Shown: positions 16,615-24,558 of the stretch, piece by piece
How the letters are laid out: each line of letters begins with the position of its first letter
Position numbering within the stretch: the first letter of the stretch is position 1
Notes under the pieces: generated by a model
Seen by the model: the letters and a program-made list of their open reading frames with translations, nothing else
Database searches by the model: none
Told to the model about the DNA's origin: nothing
Position numbers and translations under genes: made by a program
Origin: Fimbriimonadaceae bacterium
Lineage (GTDB): Bacteria; Armatimonadota; Fimbriimonadia; Fimbriimonadales; Fimbriimonadaceae
Direction of reading: 5' to 3'
Assembly (NCBI GenBank): GCA_024710805.1
Contig: JANJUB010000181.1
Span: 1 to 48,599, forward strand
Length of the DNA stretch: 48,599 bases

Positions 16615-17580
16615 TTAGGATACCTGATGGCGTAGGCTCGCGAGATCACTTTCCGAGGGGGCGACCACGCCCACATGCTGCACGACGCGAGCAGCGGCCG
16701 CCGCGGCCAACTCGAAAATCTCCGGTCCAAAACCGATCGCCCCGATCCCCATGGCGATCGTCGCGATCACGGTGTCCCCGGCTCCAGCGGGATCGGCGAC
16801 CTCGACCCGCGGGGCCGCGATGCGGAATGAACTGGGCCCTGCGACCTCCATGCCCGCATCGCCGAGCGTAATCACCAGCGCGTCGGCGCGGTGCCGCTCG
16901 CGCAACTTGCGGGCGTGTTCTCCCGCGCTCTCGGACGTGATCTCCACGCCCGCCGCCGCCGAAGCCTCGCTTCGGTTCAAGCTGATCACGGTGGCACCTC
17001 GGTAGCTATCCAAGCTTGAGGGCTTCGCGTTGACAACCACCGGCTTCCATGCGGCCTTGGCGGCTTGCAGCAGCGACCGCACGACCTCCGCCGAGAGGCA
17101 CCCTTTCGTGTAGTCACTGAGGAGCACCACGTCGCATCTGTCGATCTCGGGCCGCGCGGCTTCGATGATCTGATCGTGAATTGGCCCAGCGGCCGGCACA
17201 TCATCCTCATGGTCGATGCGGACGACTTGGTGCCGCCCATCGGCGATGATCCTCGTTTTGCAGGAGGTCACCCGGCCCGCGTCGCGGATGAGGCTGCAGG
17301 TCAGCGACTCCGCGGCCAGGCCCTGCTCGAGCCGATCCGACGTCGCGTCGTCGCCAACCAAGCCAACCAAGTGGGCGGATGCACCAAACGCAGCGACGTT
17401 GCGGGCAACGTTCGCTGCACCTCCCGGGACTGCCGAGGTGCGCTCTTGGCGAAGGACCATCACCGGGGCCTCTGGCGAAATCCGCGTCGCGCGTCCGAAG
17501 ATGTACTCATCGAGCATCACATCGCCGATGACGAGCACCCGAACCCCGCGGATCTTGTCGAGCAGCTCGGCTCTAGTCAA
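16615..17580 (-). CDS. rfaE1: D-glycero-beta-D-manno-heptose-7-phosphate kinase
   Basis: A 321-residue PfkB/ribokinase-fold kinase, equivalent to the N-terminal half of HldE. VLVIGDVMLDEYIFGRATRI, then ISPEAPVMVL and PGGAANVARNVAAFG, are the HldE kinase signatures. DPAGAGDTVIATIA near residue 270 is the PfkB ATP/Asp catalytic motif. It phosphorylates heptose 7-phosphate at O-1 for ADP-heptose synthesis. I chose TTG 17580, with GAGG six bases upstream and an eight-base overlap with the lgt stop. A second TTG at 17619 would add 13 residues but has no better ribosome site. The motif reads VVVNAKPSS where DPK is usual, a substitution worth noting. Confidence 0.92.
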   Translation of the reverse strand: MTRAELLDKIRGVRVLVIGDVMLDEYIFGRATRISPEAPVMVLRQERTSAVPGGAANVARNVAAFGASAHLVGLVGDDATSDRLEQGLAAESLTCSLIRDAGRVTSCKTRIIADGRHQVVRIDHEDDVPAAGPIHDQIIEAARPEIDRCDVVLLSDYTKGCLSAEVVRSLLQAAKAAWKPVVVNAKPSSLDSYRGATVISLNRSEASAAAGVEITSESAGEHARKLRERHRADALVITLGDAGMEVAGPSSFRIAAPRVEVADPAGAGDTVIATIAMGIGAIGFGPEIFELAAAAAARVVQHVGVVAPSESDLASLRHQVS

Positions 17581-18334
17581 GCGCGACCTCGGCTCTCTGG
17601 CGTCGATTGCCCGTGACAAAAACCACGATGCCCGCGATCGAGATCAGCGCGGCAGCAACCTGAGCTTCGGTAATCGGGAGCCCTGAGATGGTTGTGCTGG
17701 AGGTTCCTGCGCGCCACAGCTCATAGATCACGCGGGTGATCCCGTGGAGGAACAGCATCGCGCCAAAGGTCTGGCCCGCTGCCAATCCGCGTCGCTCAAA
17801 CCGTAGCAGCACGAACAGCATCAAGAGGTTCATGAGGCTGTCGTAGGCTTGAGCAGGGTGATATCGTCCCGGCAGACCCTGAATCGGGATCGCCCAAGGC
17901 AGGTCGCACGCGAATCCGTGGCAGCAGCCGTTGAGAAGGCATCCGATGCGTCCAATCGCGTGGGCAAGCAAGAACGAGGGCGCGACGGTGTCCAGCACCG
18001 GCCACAGCCGTTGCTTGGCCCGCTTGGCGTAGATCAGCACGCCGAGAAAGCCGCCGAGCAGGCCGCCAAAGCTGGTCAGCCCGCTGAACTGGGTGAAGAT
18101 TTCGCGTGGGTTCTTCGCGTAGTGCGGAAGATCCTGAAGAATGAACAAGCCCCTCGCGCCGAGGATGCCGAGCAGGATCGCCCAAAACGCCAAGTCGTAA
18201 ATCGAGTCCGGCTCGAGCCCGAACCGCTTGGCCCGCTTCCTCGCTAGGAAAATGCCGGCGATGAAGCCCAGGAACAGCAAGAAGCCATAACTGTAAACCG
18301 TGAACGGACCGATGCTGATCAGCTTGGGAATCAT
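17573..18334 (-). CDS. lgt: Prolipoprotein diacylglyceryl transferase
   Basis: A 253-residue polytopic membrane enzyme that moves diacylglyceryl from phosphatidylglycerol to the lipobox Cys of prolipoproteins. It has the essential HAIGRIGCLLNGCCHG block near residue 135, with the Lgt Arg/Asn/Gly residues, and the later RYHPAQAYDSLMNL, matching the family H-P-x-Q-x-Y/E motif. About seven hydrophobic segments are visible. The start is ATG 18334 (MIPKLISIGPFTVYSYGFLL), typical for Lgt; the open frame further upstream overlaps the previous gene. It feeds into rfaE1 with an eight-base overlap. Confidence 0.95.
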   Translation of the reverse strand: MIPKLISIGPFTVYSYGFLLFLGFIAGIFLARKRAKRFGLEPDSIYDLAFWAILLGILGARGLFILQDLPHYAKNPREIFTQFSGLTSFGGLLGGFLGVLIYAKRAKQRLWPVLDTVAPSFLLAHAIGRIGCLLNGCCHGFACDLPWAIPIQGLPGRYHPAQAYDSLMNLLMLFVLLRFERRGLAAGQTFGAMLFLHGITRVIYELWRAGTSSTTISGLPITEAQVAAALISIAGIVVFVTGNRRQRAEVALD

Positions 18335-18348
18335 CTCGCCTCGTGAGT

Positions 18349-18879
18349 TTACTGGCCCGAGGGCGGATCGGGAAGGTACTTGATCGGAATCTGCCGCCCC
18401 GGCCCCTCGGCTTGCCAGTACACGGTGAGGATCCACCACCGAGATCCGTCGTTCCAAAGCTGGATGCTGTTGATCCCGCGAGCGAGCGGCTTCTCATCGC
18501 TCTCTGCCCGCTTCGTCTCGTAGGTGCTGAACACGTGGGCGATTTCGGCGAACTGCTCGGTGCGTCGGTTCAGCTCCTTCTCGAAAAAGCCGTCGCGCTC
18601 GACTTGCGGTCCAATCCGGGTGACGTAGTCCTCAGGCGTCAGGCTGATTCGGACCAGCTTGCCCGTCGCGTTAAGGGCCGAGACGGTCATCCGCGATTCG
18701 GGAACGAACATCGCGCGGAACCGGTCCCAGTCGCGCTTTTTGCCCGCGGGGCCCGAGATCACTTCGTAAAGGGCCTTGACCAGAGAGTCGACGGTCTTGG
18801 AGTCATTCACATAAGGGGCGGGCGTCGGTCCCTGAGCACAAAGCACCAACGTCAGCGCGACGAGAGGCAGGGTAGTCAT
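18349..18879 (-). CDS. Secreted NTF2-like protein of unknown function
   Basis: A 176-residue protein from ATG 18879, with a signal peptide (MTTLPLVALTLVLCAQGPTP). The mature part, with VDSLVKALYEVISGPAGKKRDWDRFRAMF split across an opening helix and the segment DWDRFRAMFVPESRMT, then EQFAEIAHVFSTYETKRA and NSIQLWNDGSRWWILTVYW, has the helix-helix-sheet pattern of SnoaL/NTF2-like (DUF4440-type) domains. No catalytic residues can be assigned. A TACAAT hexamer five bases before the ATG suggests a leaderless transcript. It precedes lgt by 14 bases, so the whole lgt-rfaE1 unit may start here. Confidence 0.8.
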   Translation of the reverse strand: MTTLPLVALTLVLCAQGPTPAPYVNDSKTVDSLVKALYEVISGPAGKKRDWDRFRAMFVPESRMTVSALNATGKLVRISLTPEDYVTRIGPQVERDGFFEKELNRRTEQFAEIAHVFSTYETKRAESDEKPLARGINSIQLWNDGSRWWILTVYWQAEGPGRQIPIKYLPDPPSGQ

Positions 18880-18884
18880 GCCGC

Positions 18885-18890
18885 ATTGTA
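18885..18890 (-). promoter_or_regulatory. -10 hexamer, leaderless-type promoter
   Basis: TACAAT on the minus strand ends five bases before the ATG of the NTF2-like gene. With normal -10 to start-site spacing, transcription would begin at or next to the A of ATG. Confidence 0.55.
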
Positions 18891-18947
18891 GCCGAGAGGA
18901 ACGCCCCTCGCGGTCCATCCGTCATCATTAGCATCGGAGACCCATTC

Positions 18948-20027
18948 ATGAAACGACTGAGACTGATTCCGCTCGCCCTGCTTGCGCTGGGCACCCTTGC
19001 TCAAGCACAAACCCTAAAGGTGGGCGATGCGCCCCCCGCCATGAAGGTGGCGAAGTGGGTCAAAGGCAAGCCCGTCGAGAAGTTCGATGCCACCAAGACC
19101 TACGTGGTTGAGTTTTGGGCGACTTGGTGCGGACCCTGCATCCAGACGATTCCGCACTTGACCGAGCTGGCCAAGAAGCACAAAGACATCCCGTTCGCCG
19201 GGATCAGCGTGTGGGAGAACCGCCCCGGTGACACCTCGACCGAGTACCAGCAGAAGGTCGTGAAGTTCGTCGCCGACATGGGCGCGAAGATGGACTACAA
19301 CGTCGGCTACGACGATACGGCGGGCACCATGGCCAAGACCTGGATGGACGCCGCGGGGCAGGACGGCATTCCCTCGGCGTTTGTCGTTCATGAAGGCAAG
19401 CTGGCGTGGATCGGCCATCCAACGGAGCTTGATGCGGTATTAGATAAGATTAAGGCCGGAAACTTTGACGCTAAAAAGGAAGCCGCCGACCGAGAGGCCC
19501 GTGAAGCGGAGAACAAGAAGCTGCAGGCGGCCGTTCAGCCAGTCTTTAAAGCGGCGGGCGAAGGTAACTACGCTGCCGCCGTTGCCGAGATCGACAAGAT
19601 TCTGAAGGAGAATCCCAAGTGGGAGACGATGTTGGCTGCACTCAAGCTCGATTTACTCCGCAACAAAAGCGAGGACGAGTTCTACGCTTACGGCAAGCAG
19701 CTTTCCGAAGGCCTCTACAAGGACGACGCCATGATGCTGAACCAGATTGCTTGGGGCATCGTCGATGACGAGGCGGGACTCAAGAAGCCGGACACGGAGC
19801 TGGCCATCAAGGTCGCGACCCGCGCATGCGAGTTGACGAAGAACGAGAATGCCCTCATCCTCGACACGCTTGCTTACGCGTACTTCAAGAGCGGAAAGAT
19901 CGATGACGCGATCAAGACCCAGGAGAAAGCCATTGCCATGATGGACAAGACTGAGGGCATGACCGATGAAATCCGCGCCGAACTGAAGGATCGACTGGCG
20001 AAGTTCAAGAAAGCCAAAGGCGGTTAG
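18948..20027 (+). CDS. Exported TlpA/ResA-like thioredoxin with TPR-like C-terminal region
   Basis: A 359-residue protein with a signal peptide (LIPLALLALGTLAQAQT) and a TlpA-type thioredoxin domain. VEFWATWCGPCIQTIPHL places the redox pair at Cys61 and Cys64, and GIPSAFVVHEGK supplies the cis-Pro loop. From about residue 165 the sequence becomes helical: a Lys/Glu/Ala-rich stretch (KKEAADREAREAENKKLQAA) and then TPR-like helices (LILDTLAYAYFKSGKIDDAIKTQ). It probably acts as a periplasmic thiol-disulfide reductase or docking protein. A long C-terminal TPR extension is beyond the usual 150-200 residue TlpA. GGAG is about ten bases before the ATG. A strong terminator follows. Confidence 0.9.
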   Translation: MKRLRLIPLALLALGTLAQAQTLKVGDAPPAMKVAKWVKGKPVEKFDATKTYVVEFWATWCGPCIQTIPHLTELAKKHKDIPFAGISVWENRPGDTSTEYQQKVVKFVADMGAKMDYNVGYDDTAGTMAKTWMDAAGQDGIPSAFVVHEGKLAWIGHPTELDAVLDKIKAGNFDAKKEAADREAREAENKKLQAAVQPVFKAAGEGNYAAAVAEIDKILKENPKWETMLAALKLDLLRNKSEDEFYAYGKQLSEGLYKDDAMMLNQIAWGIVDDEAGLKKPDTELAIKVATRACELTKNENALILDTLAYAYFKSGKIDDAIKTQEKAIAMMDKTEGMTDEIRAELKDRLAKFKKAKGG

Positions 20028-20046
20028 AGCCTTCTCGCGGTTCCCC

Positions 20047-20081
20047 AACATCCTCCTCGGGAGTTTTCCGAGGAGGATGTT
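20047..20081 (+). terminator. Rho-independent terminator after the TlpA-like gene
   Basis: A perfect 14-bp stem (AACATCCTCCTCGG at 20047-20060, CCGAGGAGGATGTT at 20068-20081) with a 7-base loop, followed by TTCGTTTTG. It lies 20 bases beyond the stop codon. Confidence 0.9.
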
Positions 20082-20135
20082 TTCGTTTTGGACCCCTAAA
20101 ATACGCGAGATTCGCAATTTTATCGAGACATTCAG

Positions 20136-20187
20136 TAAAATGGCGCCTGGCTCACGGATTGAGCAGGGCTCGGTCCGAATACGGAGG
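20136..20187 (+). promoter_or_regulatory. Candidate promoter and ribosome site of the outer-membrane barrel gene
   Basis: TAAAAT at 20136-20141 in an AT-rich stretch is the best -10; no good -35 is seen. GGAGG at 20183-20187, ten bases before the GTG at 20198, is a clear ribosome site. The predicted 5' leader of about 50 bases contrasts with the leaderless-type genes nearby. Confidence 0.4.
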
Positions 20188-20197
20188 TCTAAACATA

Positions 20198-20719
20198 GTG
20201 AAGAAACTCGTTGCAATCGCCGCCGCTTCGATCGGATTTTCGGCGATCTCCATGGCGCAGGCGGATCTCGCCGCCGGCTCCTTCTCGCTTCGGGCGGGCA
20301 TTGCCTGGCCGACCACGTCCAACCTGAACGGAACGTTCATCGGTGCTGGCTTCGACTACGACTTCGGTAAGTCGTTGTTCGGTGGCGGCATGGGTTCGTC
20401 CACGTTCTTCTCGTTCGACTGGCTCTCGAAGAGCACGTCGGGCCGCCGTGGGAACATCATCCCCCTCATGCTGAACCAGCGATTCTCGCTGTCGACGGGT
20501 GAGACCGAGGGTTCGCTCCCGCTCTACGGCTTCCTTGGCCTGGGCGCGGCGATCTTGGACTTCAGCCCGACGAGCACGCAGCTCGCCGGTCGCTTCGGCA
20601 TTGGTGCCAACTTGAATACCAACGTGTTCTTCGAGAGCGCGTTCGTGTTGACGGGTCGCGCCAAGACCAGCGGCATCCAGGGTAACCACATCGCCGTTTA
20701 CGTCGGCTACAAGTTCTAA
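20198..20719 (+). CDS. Outer-membrane beta-barrel protein
   Basis: A 173-residue protein starting at GTG 20198, with GGAGG ten bases upstream. The signal peptide is [20 protein letters not shown], ending in the cleavable AQA. The mature protein alternates amphipathic strands and Gly-rich turns ([49 protein letters not shown]) and ends in VGYKF. A terminal Phe is the classical BAM recognition signal. It is sized for an 8-strand barrel of the OmpA/OmpW type. The ligand is unknown. Its own promoter region and terminator make it a single-gene unit. Confidence 0.82.
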   Translation: MKKLVAIAAASIGFSAISMAQADLAAGSFSLRAGIAWPTTSNLNGTFIGAGFDYDFGKSLFGGGMGSSTFFSFDWLSKSTSGRRGNIIPLMLNQRFSLSTGETEGSLPLYGFLGLGAAILDFSPTSTQLAGRFGIGANLNTNVFFESAFVLTGRAKTSGIQGNHIAVYVGYKF

Positions 20720-20739
20720 GTCAACAGCATCGAGCCCAC

Positions 20740-20775
20740 AAGCCGCCTCATCCTTTCGGGTGGGGCGGCTTTTCT
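20740..20775 (+). terminator. Rho-independent terminator after the barrel gene
   Basis: AAGCCGCC (20740-20747) pairs with GGCGGCTT (20764-20771). The stem continues imperfectly inward around the loop TTTC, and TTCTTTG follows. It lies 20 bases after the stop codon. Confidence 0.8.
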
Positions 20776-20807
20776 TTGTCGGGTTGCACGGAACCGAGCG
20801 TGCCGCG

Positions 20808-20813
20808 TACAAT
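20808..20813 (+). promoter_or_regulatory. -10 hexamer before the aldolase gene
   Basis: TACAAT ends seven bases before the aldolase ATG at 20821, preceded by GCG as at 23551. No Shine-Dalgarno sequence fits in the gap, consistent with a leaderless mRNA. Confidence 0.55.
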
Positions 20814-20820
20814 CCTTGTC

Positions 20821-21900
20821 ATGGCGGCAGGGCATTCTTTCGATGAGCTTTCGGCGTTGTTAGGTGGGCAGGCGGAGTCTCTGCTTGGGTTCTCCAACCC
20901 GAAGATTTCCAAGGACTCGCTTCATGTCCCAGGCCCCGACTTCGTCGATCGGGTGTTTTCGGCCAGCGATCGCAACATCCAAACGCTTCGATCGCTCCAA
21001 GCCCTGTACGGCACGGGTCGCCTCGCGAACACGGGTTACCTCAGCATCCTGCCCGTGGATCAAGGCATCGAGCACGCCGCTGGTGCGAGCTTCGCCAAGA
21101 ACCCCATCTACTTCGATCCCGAAAACATCGTCAAACTGGCGATCGAAGGGGGCTGCAACGCGGTTGCTTCGACGTTTGGCGTCTTGGGCTCAGTGGCGCG
21201 CAAGTACGCCCACAAGATTCCGTTCATCGTCAAGATCAACCACAACGAACTGCTGACCTACCCGAACAAGTTCGATCAGATCATGTTTGGCACCATCGAG
21301 CAGGCCTGGAACATGGGTGCGGTCGCCGTTGGCGCAACCATCTACTTTGGTAGCGACGAAGCCAGCCGACAAATCGTCGAGGTCGCCCAGGCCTTCGAGA
21401 TGGCCCACGAACTCGGCATGGCGACGATCCTCTGGTGCTACCTGCGCAACCCCGCATTCAAGCAAGACAAGGACTACCACGTCAGCGCAGACCTCACCGG
21501 ACAAGCCAACCACCTGGGCGTGACCATCGAGGCAGACATTATCAAGCAAAAACTCCCTGAGAATAACGGGGGTTACCTCGCGCTGAACATGGAAGGTTCG
21601 AGCTATGGAAAAACCGATCAGCGGATCTACCGCGATCTTAACTCTGACCACCCCATCGACCTCTGTCGATACCAGGTCGCAAACTGCTACATGGGACGAG
21701 CGGGCCTCATCAACAGCGGCGGTGCTTCGGGCTCGTCAGACCTGGCTGAAGCGGTTGGAACAGCTGTCATCAACAAGCGAGCAGGCGGAAGCGGCCTAAT
21801 CTCGGGGCGAAAGGCGTTTCAACGGCCGATGGCCGAGGGTGTGGAGATTCTCAACGCGATTCAAGACGTGTACCTCTGCGAGCAGATTACGATCGCTTAG
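20821..21900 (+). CDS. fbaB: Class I fructose-bisphosphate aldolase (FbaB/DhnA type)
   Basis: A 359-residue Schiff-base aldolase cleaving fructose 1,6-bisphosphate to DHAP and glyceraldehyde 3-phosphate. [20 protein letters not shown] opens the barrel. [15 protein letters not shown] carries a conserved Lys-containing strand, and [27 protein letters not shown] and [15 protein letters not shown] form the C-terminal phosphate-binding part. The alignment by eye is to the FbaB/DhnA (COG1830) family, not the class II zinc enzymes. Start ATG 20821 is preferred over a frame opening at 20776 inside the terminator. It is transcribed alone. Confidence 0.92.
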   Translation: MAAGHSFDELSALLGGQAESLLGFSNPKISKDSLHVPGPDFVDRVFSASDRNIQTLRSLQALYGTGRLANTGYLSILPVDQGIEHAAGASFAKNPIYFDPENIVKLAIEGGCNAVASTFGVLGSVARKYAHKIPFIVKINHNELLTYPNKFDQIMFGTIEQAWNMGAVAVGATIYFGSDEASRQIVEVAQAFEMAHELGMATILWCYLRNPAFKQDKDYHVSADLTGQANHLGVTIEADIIKQKLPENNGGYLALNMEGSSYGKTDQRIYRDLNSDHPIDLCRYQVANCYMGRAGLINSGGASGSSDLAEAVGTAVINKRAGGSGLISGRKAFQRPMAEGVEILNAIQDVYLCEQITIA

Positions 21901-21925
21901 GTGCCGCTTTTGGCTGCCCGAATCA

Positions 21926-21975
21926 CCTTCCCCCTGCAGGGGAAGGCCAGTGAGCGATAGCGAACTGGGATGGGG
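21926..21975 (+). repeat. Palindromic repeat, copy 2a
   Basis: Two hairpins in series. CCTTCCCC (21926-21933) pairs with GGGGAAGG (21939-21946) around CTGCA. Then CCAGT (21947-21951) pairs with ACTGG (21964-21968) around GAGCGATAGCGA. A G-rich tail TGGGGTGG follows. It lies just after the aldolase stop. Confidence 0.75.
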
Positions 21976-22000
21976 TGGTCTCGCAATGCGGCACTTCTTC

Positions 22001-22050
22001 ACCCCACCTCTTCGCGCGGGAGCGCGAAGGTCCTCCCCTGCAAAGGGAGG
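22001..22050 (-). repeat. Palindromic repeat, copy 2b, inverted relative to 2a
   Basis: Read on the minus strand it has the same order as copy 2a: CCTCCC/GGGAGG hairpin (22032-22037 with 22045-22050) around a CTGCA-containing loop, then TTCGCGC/GCGCGAA hairpin (22011-22017 with 22022-22028), then a GGTGGGGTG tail. With 2a it forms a head-to-head pair. The adjacent 12-base AATCACGTGATT at 22051-22062 is a perfect palindrome. Confidence 0.75.
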
Positions 22051-22100
22051 AATCACGTGATTCCCATCCACTTCGCCGCTCCGAGCCGTTGAACAGGTAG

Positions 22101-23075
22101 ATGGCGCGGCGGTGGTTGATCGGACTTGGGCTCGTCTCATGCTCGTGTGTTGGCATCAGCTTCGCGTTCATCCGTGGCTGTGCGACCCAGCACTCGCGTC
22201 CCGTGGGGCATGGGAATCTGACCTTCGATGTCTCCGCCGACGGCTCCAAGATCGTCCTTGCCGCTCAGGGCCGAGGCGGACGCGATCTCTTTCTGCTCGA
22301 TCGGAAGTCCGGGCAGATTCGAGCCCTGACCAACAGCCTCGATTACGAACTCTCGCCCGCGTTTTCGCCTGACGGGCGGCGGATCGTCTTCACCCTTGGC
22401 AAACCAGGCGTCCGGGCTGATCAGCTCTGCATCATGGAGCTTGTCCCCCCACGCAGCATCGATCAGGTGACCGACGCCGACGAGAACATCACCTCGCCGA
22501 CCTTCACCCCCGACGGACAAAGCGTGATCTTCTCTCTAGAAACGCAGTACGGGTGGGGAGGTCTGGCATCGAACTGGAACGAGTCAGGAGCCTTGGTTCT
22601 CATGAACCTCCAGACCAAGGAGCGCAAGTTCCTCATCAGCGAGGACAAGTTGGCCTACGATGCCGCCGTCTCTCCTGACGGCAAGTTGTTGGCTTGGCGC
22701 GACTTACGGGGGCTCTGCCTCGCCGAACTCGACCACGTAGACGCCCCTCGGGTGGTTTCAAAGTCGGGCCATAGCCCCACCTTCAGCTCCGATGGCCGAC
22801 AACTGGCGATGGTGGCGGGGACTTACATCCCGGATTTTCATGTCGAGATCGTCCCGGTCGGGGGTGGTCCGGCGAAGAAAGTTCCAGACACCGACGGTGC
22901 GATGCAGGTTCGTTTCTTGCCGGATGGGCGGCTGCTCGTTCTGCGCGAGTTCTGGCGGGACGGCGGCTTTGGCGAGCCCACCCGCGGGCTTTGGGAGATC
23001 GAACAGGACGGCAAGACCGCACGGGAAGTGATCTCGGAAGCGACGTTCAAAGACCCGATGAGGGCATCCAAATGA
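22101..23075 (+). CDS. TolB-like PD40 beta-propeller protein, membrane-anchored
   Basis: A 324-residue protein. An N-terminal hydrophobic helix (RWLIGLGLVSCSCVGISFAF) anchors or exports it. The body has repeated PD40/WD40-like blades: FDVSADGSKIVLAA, SPAFSPDGRRIVFTL, SPTFTPDGQSVIFSL, DAAVSPDGKLLAW, SPTFSSDGRQLAMV and VRFLPDGRLLVL, which is six recognisable 'SPDG' blades. These propellers are used by TolB-type periplasmic proteins and peptidase accessory domains. There is no peptidase domain. Its stop overlaps the next start as ATGA, so the two are coupled. Confidence 0.85.
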   Translation: MARRWLIGLGLVSCSCVGISFAFIRGCATQHSRPVGHGNLTFDVSADGSKIVLAAQGRGGRDLFLLDRKSGQIRALTNSLDYELSPAFSPDGRRIVFTLGKPGVRADQLCIMELVPPRSIDQVTDADENITSPTFTPDGQSVIFSLETQYGWGGLASNWNESGALVLMNLQTKERKFLISEDKLAYDAAVSPDGKLLAWRDLRGLCLAELDHVDAPRVVSKSGHSPTFSSDGRQLAMVAGTYIPDFHVEIVPVGGGPAKKVPDTDGAMQVRFLPDGRLLVLREFWRDGGFGEPTRGLWEIEQDGKTAREVISEATFKDPMRASK

Positions 23076-23497
23076 AGAAGTCCAGATGGTTGATCGGTCT
23101 AGGTCTCGTCGTCCTCATCGCTTTCCTTTGGGCCTGGGGTCCTAGCCGTAAGGAAGTCATCATTCAAGACGCCGCGGTGCGCACGTGGACGGCGTGGGGC
23201 TACCGCTACGCCGAGATCGAGAACCTCTCGGAGCGTCCCATGGTCGTGCCCAATCGCGAGGGGTTCTTCCTCTACTTTCGGGATCCGGTGATTGCGGAAG
23301 CGGGGACAAAGCTCGCGATGATCGCTTTTCCAGATGCGACGCTGCTTCCCCCCGGTGGCGCGCTGAGGATTCAGATCATGGACTCCTACGAGCCGATCTT
23401 CATCAAATGCGAGGGGCGGTATCTGAAGGAAGTCGAGGACTACGCCCTGCGGACGAAGGCCGTCTTGTGGACGACGCCTACGACGCCGTTCCCCTAA
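23072..23497 (+). CDS. Small membrane-anchored protein, unrecognised
   Basis: A 141-residue protein from ATG 23072, overlapping the propeller gene by four bases. The N-terminus KKSRWLIGLGLVVLIAFLW is a transmembrane anchor sharing nine identical residues (RWLIGLGLV) with the upstream protein. The extracytoplasmic part (YRYAEIENLSERPMVVPN, then GFFLYFRDPVIAEAGTKLA) is beta-rich and resembles a small beta-sandwich. No motif is recognised. It may be a partner of the propeller protein. Confidence 0.75.
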   Translation: MKKSRWLIGLGLVVLIAFLWAWGPSRKEVIIQDAAVRTWTAWGYRYAEIENLSERPMVVPNREGFFLYFRDPVIAEAGTKLAMIAFPDATLLPPGGALRIQIMDSYEPIFIKCEGRYLKEVEDYALRTKAVLWTTPTTPFP

Positions 23498-23553
23498 GGC
23501 ACGGCACCGCGGGGACGATGCAACCCGCGGCGTCAGGGTTACATTGTGGGGCG

Positions 23554-23559
23554 TACAAT
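23554..23559 (+). promoter_or_regulatory. -10 hexamer, leaderless-type promoter
   Basis: TACAAT is followed by six bases (GAGCTC) and the ATG at 23566. The block TACAATGAGC-C-ATGAAG recurs almost exactly at 24547. Confidence 0.6.
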
Positions 23560-23565
23560 GAGCTC

Positions 23566-24510
23566 ATGAAGCCAGTCGTTGGGTGCTTGTTCATCGGGAC
23601 TCAACTCTCGCTGGGTTGGTCGCAGTCCTTCGAGAGCGACCTTTCCATCGCCTTGCGAGGATCGCCGCTGTCGGGGACTGAGTTTCACAGGACCGTGCTA
23701 ACCGTGATGGCGGAGCACAAACTCGTGGTGGGTTACATGGGAAAGCGTTATCTGCAGCGCACCCTCGGTGATTCGCGAGGCCGTCTGCTGTGGGTTAACC
23801 GAGGTGGTTTTATCATGGACGACCTCTACCTGATATGGAAAGTGGGTCAGGACACTCGGGTTCAGATGCTGGCCCGCCCGAAGGATCAGGGTTGGCAAGT
23901 GTTTCGCCCCGGGTACCTGCGAGGGAGCGAGCTAGTCTTCTGCGACAACGCGTACTCAGGAGCCAACTGGCTCCAACCGTGTGTTCGCGTATACGAGAAG
24001 CGAAACCAATCGTGGAAGCTCAAGCAGAATCTCTATGCTGCCAAGGGCAAAGAGGCTCGGGGCGAACTGAACTTCGCACAACGCGATGGCCAGATCGATC
24101 TCTCAAGAGCGGACGGAACGGTCCGCGCGTATCCGACCTATTTGAGAGCGCCGCATGTCGGCCCGTTGCTCGTCTACGACATCCGGTTCGAGCGCATTCG
24201 CGGCGTGTATCGCCAGACTCGGGATCGTCGCATCGAAACGCCGCTTGCCGCCCTTGAGGATCTCGCGCATATCCGAGCAAAGGGCAAGAGGGAAATTTTC
24301 GACGAGCGTGTTCCCAAAGCCCTTCGCGGTCCTCTGTGGGACCTGCTTTCCCCCGGCCACAACCTGCTTGTCTCGACAGGCAGCAACATCGTCGACGACG
24401 AGTCTCCCGTCCTGAGGATTGCTGGCTGTGAGATCAGGTTTGTCAAGAGAGCCAAAGGGTGGACGCCGCTGACTGTAGTCGAACTGCGACGTGAACCTCA
24501 GTCCGGGTAG
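23566..24510 (+). CDS. Exported protein of unknown function
   Basis: A 314-residue protein from ATG 23566; the frame is open back to 23185 but that part overlaps the preceding gene. The N-terminus MKPVVGCLFIGTQLSLGWSQ is a signal peptide. The rest is beta-rich, with WVNRGGFIMDDLYLIWKV, YDIRFERIRGVYRQTRD and NLLVSTGSNIVDDESPVLRI. I see no family motif. Codon use is somewhat less GC-rich than the housekeeping genes: bases 24001-24060 count as 32 G/C of 60. With its own -10 and no close neighbours it is probably a single-gene accessory unit. Confidence 0.75.
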   Translation: MKPVVGCLFIGTQLSLGWSQSFESDLSIALRGSPLSGTEFHRTVLTVMAEHKLVVGYMGKRYLQRTLGDSRGRLLWVNRGGFIMDDLYLIWKVGQDTRVQMLARPKDQGWQVFRPGYLRGSELVFCDNAYSGANWLQPCVRVYEKRNQSWKLKQNLYAAKGKEARGELNFAQRDGQIDLSRADGTVRAYPTYLRAPHVGPLLVYDIRFERIRGVYRQTRDRRIETPLAALEDLAHIRAKGKREIFDERVPKALRGPLWDLLSPGHNLLVSTGSNIVDDESPVLRIAGCEIRFVKRAKGWTPLTVVELRREPQSG

Positions 24511-24546
24511 AACCCATGGTCAACCCTCGGCTTGGGAAATCCGCAC

Positions 24547-24552
24547 TACAAT
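24547..24552 (+). promoter_or_regulatory. -10 hexamer, leaderless-type promoter
   Basis: TACAAT is followed by six bases (GAGCCC) and ATG at 24559. It is a near-copy of the site at 23554-23568. Confidence 0.6.
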
Positions 24553-24558
24553 GAGCCC

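Noticed and set aside
23185-23565. Extension of the exported protein gene back to 23185
   Set aside because: It overlaps the coding region of the preceding gene; the ATG at 23566 gives a proper signal peptide and sits behind a promoter hexamer.
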